Shown: piece after piece, positions 23,925 through 35,865 of the stretch | How the letters are laid out: every line of letters starts with the position of its first letter | How positions within the stretch are numbered: the first letter of the stretch is position 1 | NCBI GenBank assembly: GCA_021464245.1 | Contig: JADCRB010000038.1 | Coordinates: forward strand, 3,134,811-3,198,810 | Length of the DNA: 64,000 nucleotides | From: Carallia brachiata | Taxonomy: Eukaryota > Streptophyta > Magnoliopsida > Malpighiales > Rhizophoraceae | Reading direction: 5' to 3' | Program-made: the position numbers and the translations under genes | The notes under the pieces: generated by a model | Seen by the model: only the letters and a program-made list of their open reading frames with translations | Databases searched by the model: none | Told to the model about the DNA's origin: nothing

Positions 23925-25507
23925 ATATTGCTAATACTTGAACGAGTTCTTACCCCATGGGAAGGATCACCTAAAATGGTATTTCCTTCCACATACCTTC
24001 TATCTCTTTTTCCAAGAGGTTCCCTTATCTCACAAGGTGGTTCTTGTTGTTGGATTTCTTCTCTAACCACTTCATATAGAGTCTCTTGAGGTGTCTCTTC
24101 ATTTGAGTGTAGAAACTCGATATCTTCATCTTCTTCATCCGTGTAGTAACCTCCATGTTTACCTACATCATTGACAAAATCTTTTTCTTCCTTTGGAGAA
24201 GGGTTAGAATCATCAAAAATAACATGAATTGACTCTTCAACTACCAAAGTTCTCTTATTGAAAACTCTATAAGCCTTAGATGTGAGAGAGTATCCTAAGA
24301 AAATACCTTCATCACTCTTGGCATCAAACTTTCCAAGAGAGTCTTTTCCATTGTTAAGAACATAACATTTACAACCAAAAGGATGAAAATAACTAATATT
24401 AGGCTTTCTTCCTACAAATAATTCATAAGGAGTTTTGTTTAAAAAAGGACGAATTAAAGTTCTATTAAGAATATAACAAGAAGTATTTATAGCCTCCGCC
24501 CAAAAATATTTAGGTAGGGTATTTTCACAAAGTATAGTCCTTGCCATTTCCTCCAAAGTCCGATTTTTCCTTTCCACAACACCATTTTGTTGGGGAGTTC
24601 TAGGAGCCGAAAAATTGTGAGATACCCCAACTTCTTCACAAAATTGTTGGAAGCCAAGGTTTTCAAACTCCTTACCATGGTCACTCCTTATGCTTACGAT
24701 CTTCATCCCTTTTTCATTTTGAATCTTTCGACCAAAATTAATGAAGGCATTCACGGCTTCACTTTTACATGCAAGAAAGAATACCCAAGTAAATCTAGAA
24801 TAGTCATCAACAATCACAAGACCATATTGTTTTCCACCCAAACTTTTAGTTCTAGTAGGACCAAACAAATCAATATGAAGCAATTCTAAAATTTTTGAAG
24901 TGGAAACACAATTTTTTGTTTTGAAAGAAGTTTTTGTTTGCTTACCTTTAGCACATGCATCACACAACTTATTCTTTTCATACCTAAGCTTTGGTAAACC
25001 TCTCACTAAATCAAGCTTAGATAATTTTGAAATGATATTCATGCTAGCATGTCCAAGCTTTCTATGCCAAATCCAAGGTTCTTCTTCTTTTAAAGAAACA
25101 AAGCATATGTCATTTGAAAACAAATCATTTAAAGTAAGCACATACACATTTCCTTTTCTTTTTCCTACAAATCTCAATGCTTTAGTATGGGGATCATAGA
25201 CTTCACAACTCATGAGTTTGAATAATACCTCAAAACCTTTATCACACAATTGGCTAATGCTAATTAAGTTGTGCTTTAAACCACTTACCAAAGCAACATC
25301 CTCAATAAAACTTGATACATTGTTACCTATAGTGCCAACTCCAATGATTTTGCCTTTTCCATTGTCTCCAAACGTGACACATCCTCCATCCTTGCTTTTT
25401 AGTGTGGAGAAAAATGATGCTTCTCCGGTCATATGCCTTGCACATCCACTATCAAGGTACCAAATGACATCTTCTTTAAAATATGTTGCCTTTAAGCACT
25501 TTTCCAC
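23849..25507 (-). pseudogene. copia protease and integrase polyprotein segment
   Basis: 552 codons. The aspartic protease motif DSG is at residues 19-21 (WYLDSGCARHMTG). The GAG-pre-integrase HRKLGHAS lies near residue 150 with a CDAC zinc-binding pair after it. The integrase core follows, with its catalytic residues visible in LLHIDLFGP, SIRSDHGKEF and PQQNGVVERKNR, and then an acidic linker. The last 23 or so codons are off-frame because of the break near 23900. These enzymes would process Gag-Pol and insert element DNA. The start at 25507 is only the first ATG; the natural frame enters from gag. Confidence 0.9.
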
Positions 25508-25689
25508 CTACAAAACAAGATGTAGAATATTTTGGTACTCATATCTTTTTGGGTCCTTCAATGTTACAACAATCATTCTTCTTGAACCTTTTGACAAAGA
25601 GAGCAAGTTCTTCATCATCAATGCTTGAATCACTTTCAACATCACTTTCATCATCCTTTTGATGTTTCAAAGGAGTTTTGACTTTAGCT

Positions 25690-26388
25690 TTAAGTGCTAC
25701 ATTTTTTTGAAGATGATTCTACTTGTGGTAATGCACTTCTCCTTTTGAGTTTGATCTCATGAGTCATCAAGGACCCAAGTAACTCTTCCATGGTTAGCTC
25801 CTCCACGTTGTGAGTTTCTTCAATGGCATTAATCTTCATTTCGTATTCTTCATTCATCGAGTTCATTAATTTCTGCACAAGTTCACCCTTTCCAAACACT
25901 TTGCCAAGATCTGTTAGTCCATTAGCAATAATTATGAGTCTATCATACACACTTTTAACCGATTCATTTGGTCTCATAGTGAAAAGTTCAAAATCCTTCA
26001 TAAGCATGCCAAGTTTAACTTCCCTAACTTTTAATGTCCCTTCATTTGAGAGACACAATGTATTCCAAATTTCTTTAGCATTTTTACAATGTTTGATGGT
26101 GTTATATTCACTTCTAGCTATGGACATTTTCAAATAATAATATGCTCTTTTATCTATTTGGTTTTTCTTATAGTCCTCTTCATCCCATTTTCCTATTGGT
26201 TTTTCTCTCAAGGTTTTTACTCCCTTATCATCAACAACTTCTTCCATAGGCACATATGGTCCCTCTTCTACACTTTTCCAAAGTTTCATCCCCTTAGATT
26301 TAAGATAACTTTTCATATGATCTTTATAGTATTGAAAATCAGTACCATCAAAGAAATGTCTCTTGTTTTCATTTGATGAGGATTCCAT
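25690..26388 (-). pseudogene. copia gag, truncated by a frame break
   Basis: Starts at MESSSNENKRHFFDGTDFQYY and carries the UBN2-type copia gag core (IWNTLCLSNEG, SVYDRLIIIANGL, LTMEELLGSLMTHE). A net one-base loss in an A7 run near 25705 ends it early. In the following frame (25700-25508) a lysine-rich stretch leads straight to the protease region. I see no CCHC zinc knuckle there, though related elements have one, so a segment has probably been deleted. The ATG lies 42 bases after the primer-binding site. Confidence 0.88.
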
Positions 26389-26429
26389 GGGGATCCCTCA
26401 AGGATGTTAAGCCTTACAAGTGAGGTAAA

Positions 26430-26441
26430 GCTCTGATACCA
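26430..26441 (-). other. primer-binding site (initiator tRNA-Met) of the copia element
   Basis: TGGTATCAGAGC on the minus strand, two bases inside the 5' LTR end. This is the standard tRNA-iMet complement of plant copia elements. Confidence 0.93.
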
Positions 26442-26443
26442 AA

Positions 26444-26720
26444 TATTGGTCCCTAAGGTGAAGCCTAGAGGGGGGGTGAATAGGCTTCACAAATGAAATC
26501 CTCAAATAAAAATTTCTACAAATGAATGTAAACAAGAGATTGAAAGAAATACAATAACGATTTTTACAAGGTTCACCAAATGGCTACGTCCTTGGTCTTC
26601 TCAACAATCTCTCTCTTGGAGACTTTTGAGAGTTCAACTATGGGGTGCCTTTGGGCGCACCAATCACCACCGTACAGTTTACAAGAAGACTCCGCAAACA
26701 CCCTTGCGTCCGCCTTCAAA
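26444..26720 (-). repeat. truncated 5' LTR of the copia element
   Basis: Matches the first 277 bp (plus-strand view) of the 3' LTR with about 8-10 differences. Homology stops abruptly at GCCTTCAAA/CTCAAATTAAT. The missing part includes U3, so the element has lost its own promoter and no target duplication can be read. Confidence 0.9.
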
Positions 26721-29589
26721 CTCAAATTAATATATCTCATTATATATTTATAAATAAAAATACATATGACTTAAAGATCAACAATAATTTATAATAAATA
26801 TATAAAAAAAACCTAATTATTATTTATATAGTGAAAATAAATATTCCTAATTAATAAAAAATTAATTTCAGTACACAAACTCAGAAAAAAAATTCTGTTT
26901 TTCTTCATTTTTTGTCCTTTTCCTTATTTTGCTCACACCGTTGTTATTTATGAGCTTGATTTAGTATACATACACTGATATTCAGATGGTACACATACGA
27001 TGTGTACTTTTTGTGACGAATTTAATTATTTCTGCAATTAAGTTTATTTTTTTATAACAAAAAATAATGTGTTAATTTATTGTATTATATTTTATCAATT
27101 TTATTGTAAAAATAAACAAGTTCATTACAATATAAATACTAAATATAGTTACTAAAGTATGTATACCAAAATTTTTTGGTTATTTTAATGGTGGCCCCAC
27201 ACATAGAGAATTAACTTTGCCTGTGACTTTAAGCAACTGAGGACAATAAATAAATAACTACTGCCGAGAATATTAAGGTAAAGACGAAAACCCATCAGCA
27301 ACTGATGGTCTCCAAAAGTAACCAAGTTTACTTTTGTCATCAGTAGCTAATAAGAGGGAAAAGCAATGTCAGCAACAACCCAAAAATTTTTATCAAACAT
27401 TAAAACTCCTATTTTGAAGAATAGTAACAACATTAGCAACCCACGTCAGCAAAACCAAATACCCCTTAAGTGAAAGGTTATGACAAAGATAAATGAAATC
27501 CTATTTATTACATAGTAAATAAAAAATTATAAGTGAGTGATATTACAGAAACGTAATTAAATTAGAAATTTTTTTATTTTATTTATTGGTTAATGGTGAA
27601 AGAGACCAATGAGCATCAATGCAATTTTTTTTCGTTTTTAACTCTAATGGTTGGAATTAACATTTACTTTTACGAACGCTGCAATGTGTCCAAGTAATGC
27701 CGACAACAAAATTTTACATCAACCCCACACTTTAAAACACATTTCTCTACCTGTCAACCCTTTAAATAATCGGCCATAAATAGTATGTTCATACGAATCC
27801 TTACACCACTAAATACTGAGATAATTGAAGTTCTTAAATTAAACTGAGGCGGTATCTATGATTCAAGTTAAATATGATATTGTGGTAAAAAATAAAAACT
27901 TAAATATGATATTTTTCTCCCATCACTCCGTCTTCTTTTCCATTTTTTTTTTGGTGCTCCCCATCTTTTCCACCCTACCGTCCTCTTGATTCACACCTCT
28001 TTTCTCCTTTTTATGTTTATTTAATTTGTTATTTCTTTAGATTTAACTTGAAAAAGGACACCCAAGGTTAGCTCGCTGTCGAATCCATGCCTATCTCACA
28101 CCAGTCGTCGTTTTCACCGTTTCTACCGTCGCCTTTGGTAGCGACGCCACCGTGTTGGCCGCCGCAACTGTTGGAGCCCTGAGTCTCCCTATCACTATTG
28201 AAGATGGGTCTGGTGCCGCCGATGCAACCTCTAATACAAGTGTCGCTGCCACTCGCTCTGCCGTAGAAGACCCTGTCAATGCCTCCTCTGCCACGACCTA
28301 TGCCACCACTGTCGTTGCCACCTCTGCCCACCGTCGCTGCTACTGGTCTGATGGGATTGGCTACTGTTGTATTTTTTGGGTTGAGTGTCCTACTGTATTT
28401 ATGAGTTGGGATGTGTTTGGCTAGTGAATTTTGGGGCAGATGTTGTATTGTGTTTATGTTTCGGTTGTTTTTGTCTTATATTCTAAATTTGGTGGAAATC
28501 ATTGTCGGGCATACTCGATTGATTCCGGTTGTAAGCTTGTCGAGGTACAATGTTTGCTATGATGTGTATCTCAATTCGACTCATCTGATTCATATCCTCA
28601 TCAAAAAGGTTTATGAGCTTCAAGTCCTATAAAAAAATAGTTATTTTGAACATGTCAATTGTAAGCTATTATACTGTTTATCCTTATTTTTTACAGATTT
28701 CTATGATACGTATTAGTTTTTTATGTATGGAATTTAAATGAATTAATGCAACAATTTTCTCTAATAAAAAATGGTGAAATAAGGTTAACATTGTCATTTT
28801 ATTCCTTCTGTTGCAATAAAATTATGAGTGTAGCAGTGATATATATAGTACAAAGAGTTTTATTCCAATTCTTTAAGAATTGATTTTTTTTATTGATGTA
28901 ATAAATTTTTTTTGATAATTTATTAATTTTATTTTTATTTTTTAAAGTTAAATCTTGAATAGATTTAGCGTATTTTAAATTTTAGAACCTTAACTACTCA
29001 TCATAACATTTTACAAACAAGCTTTCATAATATTTATCATAAGTAACTCTCTTCAATTTTAAAATTACATATTCTTGTCCTATAATTAAATTTCTTAATT
29101 TTTAATTATTAGTATGTCTTGTGAGAGGGTCAATTTCGTCTTATAAAATGTAACATGTCTTAAGCTGGACAAAATTCAACGGCTCCGACGAATATGCCCG
29201 CCACGGAAACCTCGTTGTGGCCAACCTACGTCAGCGCGTGCTAGAGTGGGCTGGGTCCCGGTCTTCTTGACGGGACGCAATCCAGAAAAATAGAACATAC
29301 TTTTTGCATTTAATTTCCATTTTGCTAATTTATGTTATTTCTAAAATAAAATTTTCCTTTTTCTAATAAAATACAAAAAGCAGATATGACACGTACAGCT
29401 CCTGTTTAGAATTAAACAGTCAATTTATATCATGCTCCAAATCTGCAACATTTTATAATTTTTTATTTTAACGTAATATTTAATAATTAACTAAATTATA
29501 TTGTGGGTTGATAATTTATTATCTAATAAAATTGCCAAGGCAGTTGGTAGGCCGGAGGTTTTTCATACTTTTTTTTTTCCTGCTTGTTG
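26721..29589. other. intergenic DNA upstream of the Aux/IAA gene
   Basis: 26721-28060 and 28640-29140 are AT-rich without genes. 28068-28350 is a GC-rich island (separate entry). 29160-29290 is another GC-rich patch with CpG and ACGT-like words (CTACGTCAGCGCG) and may belong to the distal promoter of the Aux/IAA gene. I see no clear TGTCTC auxin element there. Confidence 0.5.
28068..28350. other. GC-rich, trinucleotide-like island open in several frames
   Basis: About 280 bp rich in GCC, CAC, GTC and CGC triplets in AT-rich surroundings. It is open on the plus strand (from 28152, Ala/Thr-rich) and in two minus frames (28331-28068 Gly-rich; 28294-28091 Ala/Val-rich). Openness in many frames is what a degenerate trinucleotide repeat gives, so a gene is not implied. 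A captured fragment of a coding exon is the alternative. Confidence 0.45.
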
Positions 29590-29762
29590 AATGGAAGGAC
29601 CCTGAACTCTGATGCTTCTCCATCTCTAACTATCATTTTCTTTTCAATTTTCCTGCATTTTCCTTTGATTTTTCTTTTTCTGGAAGCTTTATTTATTTTT
29701 TTAATCCATTTTTACTTCTTTCTTTTCTTTCTCTGGTGAAAAACTTAAAAGGGGTTTTTCAG

Positions 29763-30527
29763 GTATGTGCTTTTCCCCCTCCTTAAAGCCCTTTAGTTAC
29801 TTGTAGTAAATTCTAATATTTGTACACTGGTTGTCTTTTATTATTTCTTGTCTTTTTTCTCTTTTTTGTTTGAAATACTGTGGAAATTTGAGCTCTTCTT
29901 GAGAGAGATCTTGGGGGTATTCCGAATCTCTGGTAAATGTACCTCCGTGAATCCTCTTGTTTTTTCCCCACTTCCCCTTTAAAGTTTTTTTTTTTTTTTG
30001 ACTGAATTTTAAAGTCCACTTTTTTATTTTGCTGGTTTTTTTTTTGAGCACAAACTTTTTTTTTTTTTTGGGGTATTTTAGTTTACCAGTGATGTATGAA
30101 GAAACTGAATATGAAGTAGTACACATCTAGAAAACCAACAAAATATGAAGTAGTACTTATTGGGCTCATGTTTTTAGCTATTAAAGAGGAAAAAATGTCC
30201 AAAATGCTGAAGATATTTGCATTTCAACTTTTTGTTTCCTTTGTGATGCTTTTGTCCATTCTGGTTTACAGCTTTTTAATGCAGCTGGTGTTCTCTATAC
30301 TTTTATATGGATGATAATTAATGATGGGTAATGAGGGGACCCCCATTTTATTTTTTTTGGATTATGCCCATCCATTTAGTTTTGCATTTTTTTGGGTGAA
30401 AATAATCAGTTAGTTTATTGATTTTTTGTGTTTACTTTTTCTGGGTTGGGTTCTAAATTTTCTGTTACCTGGTATATTTTAGAGATGAAGCAGCAAATTT
30501 GACTTGGGATTGTTCCATTTGAGGCAG
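29763..30527 (+). other. probable 5' UTR intron of the Aux/IAA gene
   Basis: A pyrimidine-rich leader (about 29590-29762) ends TTTTTCAG|GTATGTGC, a strong donor. TTTGAGGCAG|GTAAAG at 30527 is a suitable acceptor 34 bases before the ATG. Leader introns are common in this subfamily. Exact sites are predicted from sequence only. Confidence 0.5.
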
Positions 30528-30561
30528 GTAAAGAGACTGTTTTGTAAATTTTGAAGGTCTA

Positions 30562-33500
30562 ATGTCTCCACCTTTGCTGGGTGTTGCTGATGAGGGGGAG
30601 AGGACTACTATTGTGCCCTCCTCGCCCTCCATGGACTCTGTTTCCCACAATGGCTTGGTGATGAAGGAACGTAACTATCTTGGCTTATCAGATTGTTCTT
30701 CAGTGGACAGCTCCGGAGCCCCGAGCTTCTCGGAGGAGAATAGGAACCATATCAATTTGAAGGCCACTGAGTTAAGGCTGGGTCTTCCGGGAGCCCAATC
30801 ACCTGAAAGAAATTGTGACATTTCCTTGAACCTAGGGAAGCATGATGAGAAACATCTGTATCCTTTGCTTCCATTGAAGGGTGAGATCTGCTCATCATCT
30901 CAGAAGCATGTTATTTCAGGCAACAAAAGAGGGTTCTCTGACACCATGGATGGTTTCTCAGAGGTGAAGAGTTCTTTGTATGCACAAAAGAACTGGATGT
31001 TTCATGCAGCTGGGCCCGAGTCTGAATCTCGACAATCTGCATGTCAAGGGAATTTTTCTGGTAATTCAGGGATTAATGCTGTGGTGCCATCTAGGCCTTC
31101 TGGGACTCAAACTGCCATAATGAAAGAGTTGCCTCAGAAACCATTCCAGGAAAGGTCAGGTGCTGCAAGTGTATCCAAACTAAACCAGACTGGTGCCCGT
31201 GAGAAGAGCAGTGGTGTGCCTGCTTCCAAGTTAGTACAAATAATGGAGATACTTTGAGCTTTTAGGGAGTAAGATGGCATGGAACTCTGATGACCATGTT
31301 TACTCTGTTTTTCACAGGGCACAGGTTGTTGGTTGGCCTCCAATTAAGTCATTTAGGAAGAACTCATTGGCGGCTAGTTCAAAGAACAATGATGAAGTTG
31401 ATGGAAAACCTGGTCCTGGTGCTTTTTTTGTCAAGGTCAGCATGGATGGTGCTCCTTATTTGAGGAAGGTAGATCTAAGAACTTACTCCACTTATCAGGA
31501 GTTGTCTTCTGCTCTTGAGAAGATGTTCAGCTCATTTACCATTGGTGAGTTGTTCCTATGTTCGGGTAATCTTGGTCTTGCATAAGCCCGTCGTAAAGTT
31601 TTCATTTGGAGAAAGGACTTTAATGGCATCAGACTGGTAACTCTTGTTTCATGGTAGTCTCAGGTCAATGCGGATCCAGTGCAGCCCCTGGGAAGGAAAA
31701 GCTGAGTGAGAGCAAATTGATAGATCTTCGACATGGATCAGAGTATGTGCTCACATATGAGGATAAGGACGGTGACTGGATGCTCGTTGGCGATGTACCA
31801 TGGGAGTGAGTGTTGACTCTCATTTTTTTTTCTTGAACTGTCCGTTTCACTGTTTCCCCTTGTCTATGAAATTTTCAATGGTGATACTGAATTCGCTGCG
31901 TATGTTGTCTTTCAATGGGAAATTATGAGCAAGGGGTCATTGAAGAAAATGAAGAATACTTCTTTTTTTCCCATTTAAAAGCCAGTCAACCGAACTATCT
32001 GATATAAGTTGCATGCAAGAGCTGGCTTTTCTCTCCCAATAGGGAGGAAACTATTAGTGATTTGAAAGACGGAAGATGATAGAGTCTGTGTTTCAGATTT
32101 GGATTTTTTTTTTATATTTGAAATTCCAACCCTGCCCACACTACACTCATTGGGGGAAAAACAACTTTTAACGCTCTTGAGATGGCCACCAGGCTAAAGC
32201 TTGATGGTTCTTTCTTTGCACATTATGCCTTCAAGATTTGATTTTATAAATTATGTCTCCTGTGGAAAGCAGCTGAGTCACAAGTTGATTGTTTACCAAT
32301 CAACCCTGCTCTCACTGATAGAAAGTCTGTTATTGTATTGACATTGTTAAATCAGTTCCAGAGAATTTCGAGAAAGCAGCTGATTTATCCGAACTCTACC
32401 TGTCTGGAAACAGATTTGTGCTTTCATAGATGCATTAATGTTTCACTTTTATCTTTCAATGTCTGACAAATCTCTTGTTGGCATTATAGTTACTGTAATC
32501 CGAAATAAATTGACAAGTCTTGTTACGTATTCATCAATAACGACTCAATTATTTGTGGATGCGGATAGATTAGTGACAGATTTTCCATGCCTATGTGTTT
32601 GTGTGTGTTTGTCAGGGCACTGTTTGTGTCTCGGTCTTGGCTTAGTTTAAATGAATTAGGGAAAGAGTTCTGTGAACTGATTAATTTTGTCATTAGATGA
32701 GACTGTTTACCTGTGGACAACAGTGTTAAACAATGGCCTAAACAAAGGTACTATTTCAAAAAGAAAAATTATTGGTGTACATGTTTTGTAATCCTTTGTT
32801 ACTTGATGTGACACAATGGCAAACTTGTTCATACAGTTGCATGGAATTTTTAATGTATTTAATCAAGTATATTCACTTTAAAATTTGTTCCTAATGGACT
32901 TCTGTTGCCTCCCCAAGAAACCCCCCTCTCTCCTGTGTTTGTGTGCATCCTCCCCACCCTCTCCCCCCCCACCCCCCGGCCCCGGGGGGGCGACGTACCC
33001 ATTTTCTAACTGTTCCTTGATTTTCCACGGTGTTATTGATACATGCAAGAGGCTGAAGATCATGAAGAGCTCTGATGCCATTGGCTTAGGTGTGTACTTT
33101 TGCTAATATCATCGTTAATGCATAAAAATGTTTGAAAGAAACATTTCCATGTTAGAGTGGCATCATCTCGTGCATGTCTTGGCAGAAATACTGGTTTTCT
33201 TAAAACTAATGTAACTGCCAATAGAATTTAGAGGTCTGGGATTATTCACTTGATGTTATTGGAATTAACTGGATCGGATACTGTTGGTATAACTGAGACT
33301 CCTATATGTTTCAATGGACTGTTGGGAAATATCGTTGATCAATGAAGCTAAAATTCTCCCAGGAAGAAAAGTGACAAGTGATTCCTTAAGACCTGAAGTA
33401 GTAGCTTGGCTAATCAAGGCAAGGAAGTTAGACCTGTAACGCTTGGGCCAGATTAAGACACCAACAAAATCTTGAGTGGTTCTTCTACGTTCTAAGAGAA

Positions 33501-33650
33501 CATCCTTTAAATGGATTCTCTTGTTAGTTTTGATTCTTTAGTGCCCTAGACTTTATTATTCTTTGTATCTCTTGGGGTTATTTTATGGTGTACTTTATTG
33601 TCCGATGCACAGCTCCCAGAGCAACAGAGAAATCCAACACTGGAGCCTAG
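30562..33650 (+). CDS. IAA9: Aux/IAA transcriptional repressor, IAA9-like
   Basis: Nuclear repressor of auxin-responsive genes; it binds ARF factors and is degraded through TIR1/AFB when auxin is present. CDS exons: 30562-31229, 31318-31544, 31664-31805, about 33031-33089 and 33613-33650. Junctions AA|GTTAGT, CACAG|GG, TTG|GTGAGT, CTCAG|GT, GGA|GTGAGT, TTAG|GTGTGT and GCACAG|CT keep frame. Domain I with the EAR motif LRLGL is near residues 71-75, the degron [10 protein letters not shown] near 225-234, and the PB1 domain (III/IV) runs from [10 protein letters not shown] through [17 protein letters not shown] to [18 protein letters not shown]. The product is about 378 residues. The N-terminus MSPPLLGV and the [13 protein letters not shown] segment mark the IAA8/IAA9 clade. 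At the exon 4 start no AG acceptor is present and the usual Met-Phe codons are replaced (CACGGTGTT, 33026-33034), next to a C/G-run tract. As written, normal splicing would fail. Confidence 0.92.
32935..33000. repeat. C- and G-homopolymer tract in Aux/IAA intron 3
   Basis: Runs of C (six to eight) followed by GGCCCC and a G7 run at 32961-32991, directly upstream of the damaged exon 4 acceptor. The composition is unlike the rest of the gene and is a type of sequence often misread. Confidence 0.75.
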
Positions 33651-34386
33651 GTAACCACATTTCTTGTGTTCGGAGTGCAAAAGCCAAAATGGAGTGAGGA
33701 AGGCACTGCATTTGAAGGACTGGCTAGACGGGATGGGTGGCTGACATGTTTCAGCTGTACAGGATGCTTAGTGTTTCAGATGTGTTAGGATGTTTGTTAA
33801 CTCATGTCCGTTTTATCTGATGGTTTTAGGATCACCTAACGTTATCGACGTTGTGGAGTTAATGTAGATGGTCATCGTCCCTTTTTCTTCTTTTGATGGC
33901 GTTATTTTTTGTTTCTTAAGCATTTTCTGTTTGATACCAATTGTTCCCTGAACTGCTTTTGTTCGTTGACTCGGGGTGAAACAAAGATGAGTCAGTAATT
34001 GGATTTCACCACAAGCTCGAAGCTTAGAAAGTTGAACAGCATGAGATTGCCACCAAGACTGAAAGCTTGAGATGCACAGAGAGAACTATGGGGGCCACAT
34101 TTATCAAGGTGGTAGCTGCCTCAAAGTTACAGAGGGGGTGTCCTGCGGATTAGAGGGACAACTTGGTATCTTACGACCTGAGTTCAGGCGATGCTCTTCT
34201 TTTTGCACTTTTCCGAGGTTAATACAATTCATTTCATTTGTGATTGTTGCTAGTGCACCATTTTTTTGGTACGTACCAAACAAATAGGTATGAAGAAGGG
34301 TTGACTCCATATTATTGGCGTATTACATTGGCGTCGGCCATAGTTTAGTTTACATGCTTGCTTTGAGTTTGACAAATCAGATGCAT

Positions 34387-34412
34387 CCAAACAAACAAAC
34401 AAACAAACAAAC
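34387..34412. repeat. (AAAC)n microsatellite
   Basis: Six uninterrupted CAAA units. Confidence 0.95.
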
Positions 34413-35699
34413 ATTGGGTTATGCATGCATACCATTGTGATTGAATATCGTTTGTTGAAATGGACCTGAGTGATTTGCAGTCTGGCCCACCCAGCCCATC
34501 TTACTATAACAGTAACGAGCCTTGTCAGACAATCCACAGGATGAGTGTCGTTAACTTGAATTTTATTGAGATCGAGTAATATATAAACCTAATATAAGTT
34601 CTTTTTAAAATTTGAAGTTTGCTCTAACCTTAAATTCTTTTTAAAATTCGAAGTTACGCTCTGACCTTAAATTGGGACAGCTTACTATCATCTAAACTTT
34701 TGACCACCAAAAGCCTGGCTAGACAATTCGGAACTTTAAATTTAAAAGCATTCAATAATTTACTCTGCCAACTGGAAATTCATTTACATATCCTAAAAAA
34801 GCTAGGAAAATTTTTTCAAAAAATTCTGTTGAAAATTATTTTTTATTGAATAATATATTTTTGTAAAATTTGGTACCCCAAAGAGGAGATCAATTTGCAG
34901 TATCTACTTCCATTTCCAGTACAGTATCCAAGGACAATGTCGCCGTTAAGTCCAAATCCCTTAGTATTGTATCTTTCCATTTGTTCGTTGATTGTTTCTT
35001 TCATAACTTGCTTCATTAATCTACCCCCTAAGTAAGTACATAAGAATTGCTGATAATAGAAAGAAATAAATATAAGCAAATTATCGTTATTCTAATAGTA
35101 GCTTTGGTTGAACCGGCATCGATTTGAGATTTGTTCTTTTTTTTTTTTTTTTGCTTTATAATAGAATTTTATAGTTTATTTTTTTCTGATCATTAATTTG
35201 TCATATAATCTTATGTTTTATTTTACAAAAATCTCAATAAAATATTGAACATTAATTTTATACTTTAATTCAGGATTTCATTAATTTTTATTTATTAAAA
35301 AATTAGCTAATTATATTTACATTATCAAATTTTATGCTAGTTATGGAGAATTTTTCTCTTAAAAAGAAAGCCTACGTTTGAACAATCAGTTTCCACTGGT
35401 AGCAAAACTTTAAGAACCATATCCCTAACGAAGGATTTTAGAAGTTAATCTAAATAATTTTCCTATTGATCTTGGTTAAAGACCGAAATATTAGACTACC
35501 ATTTTAATGTTTGGGATGGAATTAGGACAACCTATTGAAAAAAAAGAGGACTTTGCCAACGAAATGAAAACATCATCCGAAAGCTTAAAATATAAAAACT
35601 CATGGAAAATAACTGTATTGCTGCTCGTGCGAAATAATTCTTGTGTTTTAGTTCTTTATATATTCTTTTGGGTACTCCTTAATTTTACTTCATTTTTTT

Positions 35700-35865
35700 A
35701 GTAGGTGAAATAAACTCATGATTTTATAATATATAAAATTATTTTTTTATTTTTTTATTTCCAGTGAACTACACTCATTATATAATATAAGATTATAAAT
35801 AAATTATATTTATAAAAAAATAAAAGTCAAATTAAAAATCCAGATTATATTAAATTATACCAAAA
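35700..35865. repeat. dispersed AT-rich repeat, also at 44300-44460
   Basis: The two blocks share the order ACTCATGATTTTA / ACTCATAATTTTA, a T-rich run, GTGAACTACACTCATTAT / GTAGATTACATTTATTGT, ATATAAGATT, AAATTATA and AGTCAAATTAAAA. Both are non-coding. Element type and ends are not defined. Confidence 0.5.

Larger units (their letters stand above)
20383..26720 (-). mobile_element. Ty1/copia retrotransposon (SIRE/Maximus-like), 5' LTR truncated
   Basis: On the minus strand the order is 5' LTR remnant (26720-26444), tRNA-Met primer-binding site (26441-26430), gag, protease, integrase, reverse transcriptase, RNase H, polypurine tract and 3' LTR (21844-20383). Integrase before reverse transcriptase defines copia. 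The large gag and long LTR suggest SIRE/Maximus, but no env-like frame follows RNase H. The shared 277 bp of the two LTRs differ at about 8-10 sites (3-4%), so the insertion is fairly young. Loss of the promoter half of the 5' LTR, frame breaks near 25705, 23900 and 22910 and a stop at 23330-23328 leave it inactive. Confidence 0.93.

Noticed and set aside
28152..28424. Ala/Thr-rich plus-strand protein
   Set aside because: Three frames are open at once in a triplet-rich island, so no single frame can be preferred.
30465..30650. Minus-strand frame over the Aux/IAA start
   Set aside because: Antisense shadow of the conserved exon 1.
34843..35079. Minus-strand frame with KGFGLNGDIVLGYCTGNGS-like text that looked like an exon fragment
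   Set aside because: I could not match it to a family in any frame, and no splice sites or neighbours support it.
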